64,000 nt of DNA from Arachnia propionica (GTDB taxonomy: Bacteria; Actinomycetota; Actinomycetes; Propionibacteriales; Propionibacteriaceae). Position 1 is the first letter of the stretch. Each line of letters starts with the position of its first letter. This document shows positions 8,838-16,958 of this stretch, in pieces. The position numbers and the translations under genes were made by a program. The notes beneath the pieces are model-generated. The model made no database searches, was not told the DNA's origin, and worked only from the letters and a program-made list of their open reading frames with translations. The stretch lies in contig NZ_RQYT01000009.1 of the NCBI RefSeq assembly GCF_003932785.1, positions 29,452 to 93,451 of the forward strand. The letters are read 5' to 3'.

Positions 8838-9272
8838 TCACTGCCCCAGATGGGACAGCAGTTCTGCGTCGAGTTCCGCGAAGCCGGATTCCTGCTCCGC
8901 CTGGTACTCGGCCCAGACAGTGGCGTCCCAGATCTCAGCGCGGTTCATCGCGCCGATCACCACGACGTCGCGGTCCAGACCGGCATAGGCGCGCAGGATC
9001 GGTGGGATCGTGATGCGCCCCTGCTTGTCCGGAACCTCGAAGCTGGCCCCCGCCGTCAGCATGCGCTGGTAGTCGCGGACCTGCTTCAACGTGGAGGGTG
9101 CGGCACTGACCGGGGCCATGAGGGCCTCGAACGTGTCCTTCGGGTAGATGGCCAGCGCCCGCTCCTGCGTGCGTGTGACCACGAGGCCCTCCTCCAGGGC
9201 CTCTCGGAACTTCGCGGGCAGGATCAGGCGACCCTTCTCGTCCAGCTTGGGCGTGTGGGTCCCAAGGAACAT
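8838..9272 (-). CDS. mraZ: MraZ, transcriptional regulator of the dcw operon
   Basis: DNA-binding AbrB-fold regulator that controls its own cell-wall and division operon. The 144-aa protein contains two MraZ repeats: one starting at residue 1 ([22 protein letters not shown]) and a second near residue 77 ([17 protein letters not shown]), each with the DxxGR loop used in DNA binding. The ATG at 9272 is preceded by a GGGGGTGA ribosome site; the open frame continues upstream, but that part is the operator repeats read as codons. Six GTGG(A/G)G boxes lie just upstream. Confidence 0.95.
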   Translation of the reverse strand: MFLGTHTPKLDEKGRLILPAKFREALEEGLVVTRTQERALAIYPKDTFEALMAPVSAAPSTLKQVRDYQRMLTAGASFEVPDKQGRITIPPILRAYAGLDRDVVVIGAMNRAEIWDATVWAEYQAEQESGFAELDAELLSHLGQ

Positions 9273-9300
9273 CCAGGTCACCCCCTTCCCGCAAAATCCC

Positions 9301-9357
9301 CTCCACTTTGCTCCACTGGCCCCCACAATACCCCACTTCGCTCCACTGACACTCCAC
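9301..9357 (-). promoter_or_regulatory. MraZ operator: six GTGG(A/G)G boxes
   Basis: Read on the minus strand, GTGGAG or GTGGGG occurs six times, at plus-strand positions 9301, 9311, 9321, 9331, 9341 and 9352 (start of each 6-mer), i.e. once per helical turn. MraZ proteins are known to bind short direct repeats with a TGG core and 10-bp spacing upstream of their own gene. The array ends 28 bp before the mraZ ATG and probably overlaps the promoter, which suits negative autoregulation. I could not assign -35 and -10 boxes with confidence. Confidence 0.8.
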
Positions 9358-9483
9358 ACGCGGTGTGTCCCCGAGGATCTCCCGGCGGTTTCACGCGGTC
9401 AGGAACGCATGCGATTCGCGCCTCTTGACGTGACCTCATAGGCTTCATTGGCGTTGAGACGTCCCGGATCTGCGAGGAGAGGC

Positions 9484-10455
9484 ATGACCCAGCCACCAAC
9501 CACAGCCATGACTCCAGGCGAGGCGGCGGACCTCGCGCACCGCATCGAACGGGCCATGGGTCAGGTGATCGTCGGCAAGCCGGAACAGATCCGTATGGCG
9601 GTCATCGCGCTGCTCGCGAAGGGGCACCTCCTTCTCGAGGACGTGCCCGGGGTGGGCAAGACGGTCCTCGCGAAGGCACTGGGGCGAGCCGTGGACGGCC
9701 ACGTCACCCGCATCCAGTTCACGCCCGATCTGCTCCCGAGCGACGTGACGGGCGTGTCGGTGTTCAACCAGGCGACCCGGGAGTTCGAGTTCAAGCCGGG
9801 CGGCATCTTCGCCAACGTCGTACTGGGGGACGAGATCAACCGCGCATCGCCGAAGACCCAGTCGGCACTGCTCGAGGCGATGGCGGAGGGGCAGGTGTCC
9901 GCCGACGGGCGCACCTACCGCCTCACGGAGCCGTTCATGGTCGTCGCCACCCAGAACCCCATCGAGATGGAGGGCACCTACCCCCTCCCGGAGGCCCAAC
10001 GGGACCGCTTCATGGCGAGGATCGAGATGGGCTACCCGCCGCACGACTCGGAGGTGGCGATGCTCCAGGCCGCGGCCGCCGGGGACAGCCTCGGCTCCGT
10101 GACCCCCGTCGCCTCGATCGCCCAGGTGCGCGACGCGATCCGCGCGATGGAGGACGTGTACCTCGCACCCGTGGTCAACGACTACATCGTGCGTCTCATC
10201 GAGGCCACCCGGAACCATCCGGAGCTACGTCTCGGGGCGAGCCCCCGCGCCTGCGTCCATCTCATGCGCGCCTCCCGCGTCGCCGCTGCCCTGGCCCGAC
10301 GCGACTACGTGGTGCCGGAGGACGTCCAGCAACTCGCCGTTCCGGTACTCGCCCACCGGGTCCTGCTCACCGTGGACGCCCAGGTGGCCCGGCAGAGCAA
10401 CGAGACCGTCATCCGCCAGATCGCCGACTCCGTCCCCCGCCCTCACCGGAGCTGA
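9484..10455 (+). CDS. MoxR-family AAA+ ATPase
   Basis: AAA+ chaperone-type ATPase of the MoxR/RavA group, 323 aa. Visible motifs are Walker A EDVPGVGKTVLAKAL (about 48-62), Walker B VLGDEINRASPKTQSALLEAM (split by known family spacing), sensor 1 ATQNPIEMEGTYPLPEAQRDR with the arginine finger, and a C-terminal lid. MoxR proteins act with a VWA or DUF58 partner in assembling or activating other proteins. Here the DUF58 gene starts 1 bp after the stop. The ATG at 9484 follows AGGAGAGG; a GTG at 9448 lacks such a site. It diverges from mraZ. Confidence 0.92.
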   Translation: MTQPPTTAMTPGEAADLAHRIERAMGQVIVGKPEQIRMAVIALLAKGHLLLEDVPGVGKTVLAKALGRAVDGHVTRIQFTPDLLPSDVTGVSVFNQATREFEFKPGGIFANVVLGDEINRASPKTQSALLEAMAEGQVSADGRTYRLTEPFMVVATQNPIEMEGTYPLPEAQRDRFMARIEMGYPPHDSEVAMLQAAAAGDSLGSVTPVASIAQVRDAIRAMEDVYLAPVVNDYIVRLIEATRNHPELRLGASPRACVHLMRASRVAAALARRDYVVPEDVQQLAVPVLAHRVLLTVDAQVARQSNETVIRQIADSVPRPHRS

Positions 10456-10456
10456 C

Positions 10457-11704
10457 ATGGGCTTCCGCTCCGGCTTGACGGCAAGGGGGTGGACGCTCCT
10501 CATCGTGGGGGCAGCCATCGCAGCCGCGGCCAGCTACATCGGCGAACCCGACCTCGCCTGGGTGGGGGTGTTCCTCGCCGCCATTCCGCTGTGCGGTCTG
10601 CTCGCCGTGTTCCTCCTGTCGCCCCGCCTGACCCTCGAGCGTTCCGTCGTCCCGAGCTCGGTGGCGATCGGCGAACCGGCACGGGCCCGCCTCGCCGTGT
10701 CGAATTCGCGACGTTTCAGCTTCTCGAACCTGAGTTTCCGGGACGGTACACCAAGAACACTCGGTCCCGATGCCCGGTTCGAACTGTTGAAAGGGATCAC
10801 CGTCTGGCGTCAGGTCGCCGGCTACGACGTGCCCACCCTGATGCGGGGACACTTCCCCCTCGGCCCCCTCACGGCCCGCAACCACGACCCCCTGAACACG
10901 GCGTGGCGGCAGCGGCGGATCCCCGGCGACCCCGCGTGGCTCCGGGTGACCCCCGAGGTCTGGCCGATCTCACTACCCCGGTCCGGCCGGTCGGTCGGCT
11001 CCTCGGGTGAGGCCACGCCGCAACGGGTGGGGCAGGCCGGGATGGACGACGTCCTGGTCCGGGAGTACCAGCACGGCGACGGTCTGCGTCGTGTTCACTG
11101 GCGGATGACCGCCAAACGGGGCGAGCTCATGGTCAGGCTGGAGGAACAACCATGGGACCCGGCCTTGACGGTGCTGATCGACACCCGGGATCAGGCCCAC
11201 CTCGGCTCGGGTCGCGACTCGAGCCTCGAATGGGGCATCTCCTTCGGCACCTCCGTGGCCAACGCGTTGCTCGCCGAACGGCTGCGCGTCGCCGTCGTGG
11301 GTGCCGACGGCACGGTCTTCCGTCCGCTGCGCGGCGAGGGCTCCTCGGGGCGGGAACGTCTGATGGCGGCCATGACCGATGTGTCGGCCTCCGGCCGCTC
11401 CTCCCTCGAGGACTGCCTGGCCGACCCCGACGCCCTGAGCATCGCCCAGTCGGTCGTGGCCTGCCTCGGGGTCCTCACCGCACGGGACGCCGCCGCGCTC
11501 GTTGCGGCAACGATCGGGTTGGCCCAGTGCGACGCCCTCGTGCCCGACGCTGAGGCGTTCTCCCTGCCCCCCGATCGGGCCGCCGCCCACGACGAGGCCT
11601 GTCGCCTGTTGTCGAGCACCGGTTGGAACCTCGCCCCCTACGGCCCCACCACCAAGGTGCCTCAGGCGTGGCAACTGCTCATGGCAAGGAGGGAGGCCCT
11701 GTGA
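10457..11704 (+). CDS. DUF58 domain protein
   Basis: Membrane-anchored protein of 415 aa. Two hydrophobic spans lie at about residues 12-28 and 35-55, followed by a soluble region with the DUF58 signature DVLVREYQHGDGLRRVHWR (about 195-215) and then a VWA-like fold. DUF58 proteins are standard partners of MoxR ATPases; the client of this family is mostly unknown. The gene is in a MoxR-DUF58-transglutaminase operon, an arrangement widespread in actinobacteria and often next to cell-wall genes, as here. Its TGA overlaps the GTG start of the next gene. Confidence 0.88.
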   Translation: MGFRSGLTARGWTLLIVGAAIAAAASYIGEPDLAWVGVFLAAIPLCGLLAVFLLSPRLTLERSVVPSSVAIGEPARARLAVSNSRRFSFSNLSFRDGTPRTLGPDARFELLKGITVWRQVAGYDVPTLMRGHFPLGPLTARNHDPLNTAWRQRRIPGDPAWLRVTPEVWPISLPRSGRSVGSSGEATPQRVGQAGMDDVLVREYQHGDGLRRVHWRMTAKRGELMVRLEEQPWDPALTVLIDTRDQAHLGSGRDSSLEWGISFGTSVANALLAERLRVAVVGADGTVFRPLRGEGSSGRERLMAAMTDVSASGRSSLEDCLADPDALSIAQSVVACLGVLTARDAAALVAATIGLAQCDALVPDAEAFSLPPDRAAAHDEACRLLSSTGWNLAPYGPTTKVPQAWQLLMARREAL

Positions 11705-13866
11705 GAACGACCCGCTCGTTTCTGCTGCCCCTGACCATCTCACTCGCCGTGCTGGTGTCCCTGTTCCCCATCGACCCGCTGGTCGAGGGACCGGTGGTGA
11801 CCCTGGACACCGTGCTCCTCCTCCTGGTTCCCGGGCTGCTGGGCAGCGTCCTCGCCCTCGTCGGCCTGGGGCGGGTGCTCTCGGTGCTCCTCACCTCCCT
11901 CGCCTGCGTCGCCGTGCTGGCATGGCGTGGCCTGGCGTTGGCGCCGGGACATGCCCCCACCCACGCGTGGGCCGGCCTGACGGGGGACGGTGCCCGAGCC
12001 CTCGCCGAGGCGACGCTGCCCATACCCATCGCACCCGGGATCACGTGGCTGCTGCTCATGCTCGCCGCCACGAGCTGGATCCTCACCACGACCTTCGCCG
12101 AGGCATTGGAGCAGCCCGGGTGGGCCATCGCCTCGCTCGCCCTGCCCTTCGGGATCGCCGCCGTCGTGCAGCCCGAGGAGGTTGCCCTCGATCTGTTCCT
12201 CGGCGTCGCAGCAGGCTACGTGGCTGTGCTCCTCGCCGCCCCACGCCCCGTGTCCCCCGGATTCGAGGGGTCCCGTTGGCTGGTGGGGGCCGTCTCCGCC
12301 GGGCTCGCCGTGGCCCTCGCCGTCGCCGTGGCAACCTTCCTCCCCATGGGTGAGAAGCAGCCCTGGCGCTCGAATCTCAACGAGGCCCCCATCGAACTGG
12401 GGGACCCCACCGTTGATCTGGAGGAGAACCTGCATCGTCCGGACCCCGTGGACGTGCTGCGCTACACCTCCAGTGACGGCGCACCCCACTATCTGCGCAC
12501 CACCGCGATGACGAGGATCACGACCAACGGTGCGCAGCTCGACTCGATGCGGCTGCGTTCCGGGGACCTGGCCGGGGCCTACGACTTCCCCGGAACGAAG
12601 GTCGACCTCTCGATCTCCATGGCCTTTCCCTCCCAGTACCTGCCGGTCCCGTTCTCGCCCGAGCAGTTCCGGGCTGACGGGAAGTGGGGCTGGGACCCGG
12701 ACACGCTCGCCGTCGTCGCGACCGGGCAGGAAGGGGCGCGACAGAGCCAGCGGCTGGACTACACGGTGACCTCGGTGATCCCCCAGCACGACGCCGCGAC
12801 CATCGCCGCCGCGAAGGCGGGGAAGAGCCCCGACGGGGAACGCAGCCTCGAGGTTCCCCAGGACGTCCCCGCCCGAGTCGCCGACCTGCTCGCCGAGATC
12901 ACCAAGGGCGCGGAGACGGACGGCCAGAAGGCCCTCGCCCTGGTGGAGTTCTTCCAGTCCGATCAATTCACCTACACGCTCGAGGCCCCCGGTTCATCCA
13001 GCACCAGCGCCCTGGCCGATTTCCTCCTCAACGAGCGAGCGGGGTACTGCATCCATTTCTCGATCAGCATGGCCCTCCTCTCGCGCATGTCCGGCATCCC
13101 GGCCCGGGTCGCGGTCGGATTCACCGGGGGAACCGCTGACGGCAACGGTTTCCGGGTGACGACGGACAACATGCACGCCTGGCCCGAGCTGTACTTCGAG
13201 GGCCTGGGGTGGGTACCCTTCGAGCCAACCAAGTCCTACGGCGGCGGCAGCAGCGGGGAGGGCAACCAGCCCGCACCGCCCCCGTCCACCGAATCCGCCG
13301 CCCCCACCACGCCGGAGGCGACCCCGAGTCCCTCACCGGAGCCAACCCCCACGGCCGAGGCGAGCCCGGAGCCCAGCCCCTCCGGGCAGCCGGGTGCCAG
13401 CGACGACCAGCCGGGGCCCGCCGACGGGAGCTCGGGCAGCCCGTGGTTCTGGCCGGTGGTCGGCCTCCTCGGGCTCCTCGTCCTCGCCGTCCTCCCGGCG
13501 GTCATCAGGTGGGCCCGCGGCTGGTGGCGGCTCCGACCCTCCCGCGCCGGGGCGGACCTGGCCTCCGCCGCGTGGCGGGAGTTGCGGGACACCTTCACCG
13601 ATGCCGGACTCCCCTGGGAGCCCGGATCGCCCGGGGCAGCGGCGGCCACCATGGCCGCGGGCCTCGGGAGGGAGGCGGCGACGGACCTGAGGCTGGTCGC
13701 CGATCTCGTGGAACGCACCCTCTACGCACAACAGGCCCCGGACCCGGGCGAACTGCCGAGCGCAACGCGTCGGGCACGGCGCCTGATCCTGGGCGGACTG
13801 CCGCCGACCCAACGCTGGTCGGCACGCCTGCTACCCCGCTCGCTCATCCGCCCGCGACGGAGGTGA
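11701..13866 (+). CDS. Membrane transglutaminase-like protein (DUF3488/TGc/DUF4129 type)
   Basis: 721-aa protein with about six membrane spans in the first 210 residues, an extracytoplasmic transglutaminase-like domain, a Ser/Pro/Thr/Glu-rich linker (about 520-580), one more membrane span near 585-605, and a cytoplasmic C-terminal DUF4129-like region. The catalytic triad can be seen: Cys in RAGYCIHFS, His in DNMHAWPE, and the acidic residue in the FEGLGWVPFEPT stretch. The GTG at 11701 overlaps the DUF58 stop (GTGA) and follows AAGGAGGG. The operon context suggests a role at the envelope; the substrate is unknown. Confidence 0.9.
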   Translation: MRTTRSFLLPLTISLAVLVSLFPIDPLVEGPVVTLDTVLLLLVPGLLGSVLALVGLGRVLSVLLTSLACVAVLAWRGLALAPGHAPTHAWAGLTGDGARALAEATLPIPIAPGITWLLLMLAATSWILTTTFAEALEQPGWAIASLALPFGIAAVVQPEEVALDLFLGVAAGYVAVLLAAPRPVSPGFEGSRWLVGAVSAGLAVALAVAVATFLPMGEKQPWRSNLNEAPIELGDPTVDLEENLHRPDPVDVLRYTSSDGAPHYLRTTAMTRITTNGAQLDSMRLRSGDLAGAYDFPGTKVDLSISMAFPSQYLPVPFSPEQFRADGKWGWDPDTLAVVATGQEGARQSQRLDYTVTSVIPQHDAATIAAAKAGKSPDGERSLEVPQDVPARVADLLAEITKGAETDGQKALALVEFFQSDQFTYTLEAPGSSSTSALADFLLNERAGYCIHFSISMALLSRMSGIPARVAVGFTGGTADGNGFRVTTDNMHAWPELYFEGLGWVPFEPTKSYGGGSSGEGNQPAPPPSTESAAPTTPEATPSPSPEPTPTAEASPEPSPSGQPGASDDQPGPADGSSGSPWFWPVVGLLGLLVLAVLPAVIRWARGWWRLRPSRAGADLASAAWRELRDTFTDAGLPWEPGSPGAAAATMAAGLGREAATDLRLVADLVERTLYAQQAPDPGELPSATRRARRLILGGLPPTQRWSARLLPRSLIRPRRR

Positions 13867-13937
13867 TGGGCGGCGGGATCGCCGCCTACAATGGAGTTCC
13901 CAGGGATTGACCGGTCCCGGCACGAAGGAGGGTGTGG

Positions 13938-14327
13938 ATGGCTCTGTCCGAGCAGGAACAGCGACGTCTCGAGCAGCTGGAGGCCTCCCTCATGGAGGAG
14001 GATCCCCAACTGGCCGACACCCTCCGCGGCGTTCCTCAGTACAAGGTTCAGAAGCGCCGGGCGACCCTGGCGGTCCTCGGGTTCGTCGCGGGTCTGACAG
14101 CCCTCGTGGTCGGGATCCAGATACACCCGGCCGTCTCGGTGATCGGCTTCGTGCTCATGCTGGCCTCCGCGATCGTGGGCCTCAGCGCCTGGACGAGGAT
14201 CTCGGAGGACGGTGTCCCCGCCGATCACGGTCACGCACCTCGCCCGGTGAAGCCGCAGTCGACCAGCGATTTCATGGAGAAGCTCGAGGAGAGGTGGCGC
14301 CGCCGCCAGCAGGGCGAGGATCGCTGA
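13938..14327 (+). CDS. DUF3040 membrane protein
   Basis: Small protein of 129 aa with a charged N-terminal segment (LSEQEQRRLEQLEASLMEEDPQ, residues 3-24 in two blocks), two closely spaced membrane spans (about 46-66 and 68-88) and a basic Arg-rich tail. The opening MALSEQEQRRLE and the two spans are the DUF3040 pattern. DUF3040 genes commonly neighbour mraZ and the dcw cluster in actinobacteria. The ATG at 13938 is placed 7 nt after GGAGGG; a GTG 6 bp earlier is too close to that site. A TACAAT -10-like box lies at 13886. Function unknown. Confidence 0.88.
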   Translation: MALSEQEQRRLEQLEASLMEEDPQLADTLRGVPQYKVQKRRATLAVLGFVAGLTALVVGIQIHPAVSVIGFVLMLASAIVGLSAWTRISEDGVPADHGHAPRPVKPQSTSDFMEKLEERWRRRQQGEDR

Positions 14328-14381
14328 ACCTCCCCGGTGTCGTGGGCCGATACAGTTGACCCGCGACACGAAGGAGGCACG

Positions 14382-15632
14382 ATGGGCGATCCCCACCAGG
14401 TCATCGACCGACACCGGCTGGACAATGGTCTCGAGCTGGCGGTGATGCCGGATCCCCGCTCCCCCGCCGTCGCGATCAACCTCAGCTTCGTCGTCGGCTC
14501 CGTCGACGAGGATCCCCACGCCACCGGCTTCGCCCACCTCTTCGAACACCTCATGTTCCAGGGATCCGCGCAGGTCGCCCCGGGGGAACACATGGCGACG
14601 ATCGAGTCGCTGGGCGGCTCCATCAACGCCTACACCTCCTCGGACCGCACCGTCTACCACGAGACCGTCCCACCGGGGGCGCTGGAGCTGGCCCTGTGGC
14701 TGGAGGCGGACCGGATGCGCAGCCTCGACATCTCCCGGACCAACCTCGACGCGCAACGCGACGTCGTCGCCCAGGAGAAGGCCCAGCGCTACGACAACCG
14801 CCCCTACGGCGACCTGCTGGAACTGCTCGTGGCCCAGCACTTCCCCGCGTCACACCCCTACGGTCACCTCCCGATCGGCTCGATGGCGCATCTGGCCGAG
14901 GCCGATCTCGCGGATGTGACGGCGTTCCATGAGCGCTGGTACCGCCCGTCGAACGCGAAACTCGTCATCTGCGGTGGCGTCACCACCCGGGCGGCCGTGG
15001 ACCTGGTGGAGCGGCACTTCGGCGACATCGAGGACGTGGCCGTGCCGGAACGCGGTGCGCTGCCGGACCCCGAGCCACGCCCGACCCGGCGGGTGGTCCG
15101 GGGGCAGGTGCCGCACCCGCTGGTGTTCACCTCGTGGCTCGGCCCCCGCGCCGACGAGCCGTCACACCTCGCACTCGACCTCGGGCTGGGCATCCTCGGG
15201 GACGGTCAGGCGTCCCGACTCCATCGCCGCCTGGTCAAGGAACGCGCCGTCGCGCAGGAGACCCACACCTTCCTGCTCTCGAACCTGCGCGGCGCCTCCC
15301 TCGCCGTGATTCAGGCACGCCCCGCCGAGGGCAAGGACCCGGACGAAGTCACGGCGGCCCTCGAGGAGGAGCTGGTCTCCTTCAACGGTCCCGACGCCCA
15401 GGAGCTCGACAGGGCCAGGGCCAGGGCCGAGCGGGACTGGCTCGAGGAACTCGCCACCGTGGCGGGGCGGGCCGCCGTCGCGGCCGACGCCTGGCTGACC
15501 CACGGGGACCCCGAACGGATGAACTCCCATCTCGACGAGGTGTCCGCCATCCGCGAGCAGGACATCGCCGAGGCCGTCGCGGCCAGAACCGGCGCCGGTC
15601 TGCTCCACTACCTTCCCGAGGAGTCGAAGTGA
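14382..15632 (+). CDS. M16-family zinc peptidase, catalytic subunit
   Basis: Peptidase of the insulinase/pitrilysin family, 416 aa. The inverted zinc motif HLFEH (HxxEH) is at about residues 55-59, with the downstream acidic ligand region (TVYHETVPPGALELALWLEADRM) spaced as in active M16B enzymes. The ATG at 14382 follows AAGGAGG. The next gene encodes a second M16 protein without a zinc motif, and its GTG overlaps this stop, so the two probably form a heterodimer like mitochondrial processing peptidase. The physiological substrate is unknown. Confidence 0.92.
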   Translation: MGDPHQVIDRHRLDNGLELAVMPDPRSPAVAINLSFVVGSVDEDPHATGFAHLFEHLMFQGSAQVAPGEHMATIESLGGSINAYTSSDRTVYHETVPPGALELALWLEADRMRSLDISRTNLDAQRDVVAQEKAQRYDNRPYGDLLELLVAQHFPASHPYGHLPIGSMAHLAEADLADVTAFHERWYRPSNAKLVICGGVTTRAAVDLVERHFGDIEDVAVPERGALPDPEPRPTRRVVRGQVPHPLVFTSWLGPRADEPSHLALDLGLGILGDGQASRLHRRLVKERAVAQETHTFLLSNLRGASLAVIQARPAEGKDPDEVTAALEEELVSFNGPDAQELDRARARAERDWLEELATVAGRAAVAADAWLTHGDPERMNSHLDEVSAIREQDIAEAVAARTGAGLLHYLPEESK

Positions 15633-16951
15633 GCCGACCCGCCGTCACCGACCCGTCCCCCTGGCAGTTCCCCCTGCCCCACGAGACCCGGCTGGACAAC
15701 GGTCTGCGCCTGTGGCGCATCCACCTGCCGGGGCAACGACTCGTCGCCGCCGAACTCGTGCTCCCGGCGCCCGTCGCAATGGAGGACCGCCGCCTGGAGG
15801 GGGTCGCCGCCGTCGCCCTGCACGCCGCGGACGAGGCGACCCGATCCCACCCGGACGTCATCGAGCAGCTCGAGTTGCAGGGGGCGGCACTCGGCGGGTC
15901 CACCGGCTGGCACCACACGCACCTGTCGCTCAGCGTCCCGGCACGGCGGCTGCCCACCGCACTGCGGCTGTTCGCGGAGGTGGTGATGGAGCCCGCCTAC
16001 GACGACGATGCCGTCGCCCATCACGTCGAGGCCCTGGATGCGGCGTGGCGACAGCGCATGGCAGCGCCCGCAGGTCGCGCACCGCAGCAGCTCCGCGCCG
16101 CCCTGTTCGGGCCGGAGTGCCGGGAGGGACGCGAACTCACGGGGACCGCCGACACCCTCGCCGCGATCCGACCCGACGACGTGGTCGCCTGGCATGCCCG
16201 CCACTGGCACCCCGCGGGAGCCACGCTGGTCGTCGCGGGCGATCTGGAGGACCTCGACGACACCTCCCTGCTCTCCCCCTTCGAGCGGTGGCACCCCGGC
16301 GTCCCGACCGAGACACCGGAACCGAGCGCACGGGACCGGGGAGGCTGCGTGGTCGTGGACCATCCGGGGGCCGCACAGACCGTCATCCGCGCGGCCCAGT
16401 TCACGCCCGGCCGCCACGATCCCTCGTGGCCGGCGCTGAAACTCGGCGGGCACGCCATGGCGGGGGCGTTCTCCTCCCGACTCAACCTGGAGCTGCGTGA
16501 ACGTCGCGGCTTCACCTACGGCGTCTCCGGCGGCGTGGCGCCCCGCCGGCACGGCGGCTGGTTCACCGTCGCCGCGGCCGTGGCCAACGAGAGCGCCGCG
16601 GAGTGCATCAGCCTGCTGCACCAACACCTGGCCCTTCCGGAGGACCTCACCGCCGAGGAGGTGGCGGACTGCGCCCGTTTCCTCGTCCAGGTGGCTCCGC
16701 TCAGCTACGAGACGGCCGGTGACATCGCCCACCAGAGCGCGGTCCTGGCAGCCGCCGAGGAGCACCCGCGTTTCGTCAACGAGGTGAACGCCCGCTACGC
16801 CACCACATCGGCCGCCGAGGCCTCGGAGACCTGGCGGCGCCTCATCAGCCCGGAACGGCTGACCGTGGTGCTCGTCGGGCCGGCCGAGCAGCTCAGCCGG
16901 GACCTGGAGCGGGCGGGCATCGCCCACGAGGTGATGCCCGCCACCCCCTGA
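15629..16951 (+). CDS. M16-family peptidase-like protein, non-catalytic subunit
   Basis: 440-aa M16 homologue with the fold-typical opening (RLDNGLRLW) and the Arg/Tyr substrate-binding motif LELRERRGFTYGVSGG near residue 290. The position of the HxxEH zinc site reads HAADEA, so it cannot bind zinc and is predicted to be inactive alone. Active M16B heterodimers use the Arg/Tyr pair of the partner subunit, which fits the four-base overlap with the catalytic subunit gene. The start is the GTG at 15629. It converges with the UPF0182 gene, leaving 7 bp between the stops. Confidence 0.88.
   Translation: MSRPAVTDPSPWQFPLPHETRLDNGLRLWRIHLPGQRLVAAELVLPAPVAMEDRRLEGVAAVALHAADEATRSHPDVIEQLELQGAALGGSTGWHHTHLSLSVPARRLPTALRLFAEVVMEPAYDDDAVAHHVEALDAAWRQRMAAPAGRAPQQLRAALFGPECREGRELTGTADTLAAIRPDDVVAWHARHWHPAGATLVVAGDLEDLDDTSLLSPFERWHPGVPTETPEPSARDRGGCVVVDHPGAAQTVIRAAQFTPGRHDPSWPALKLGGHAMAGAFSSRLNLELRERRGFTYGVSGGVAPRRHGGWFTVAAAVANESAAECISLLHQHLALPEDLTAEEVADCARFLVQVAPLSYETAGDIAHQSAVLAAAEEHPRFVNEVNARYATTSAAEASETWRRLISPERLTVVLVGPAEQLSRDLERAGIAHEVMPATP
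16912..16942. terminator. Hairpin at convergent gene ends
   Basis: A perfect 10-bp inverted repeat (16912-16921 with 16933-16942, 11-nt loop) lies inside the last codons of the M16 partner gene, directly before the convergent UPF0182 gene. There is no T-run. It could serve as a terminator or transcript end-point in a place with no intergenic room. The function is inference. Confidence 0.35.
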
Positions 16952-16958
16952 GGGACTC

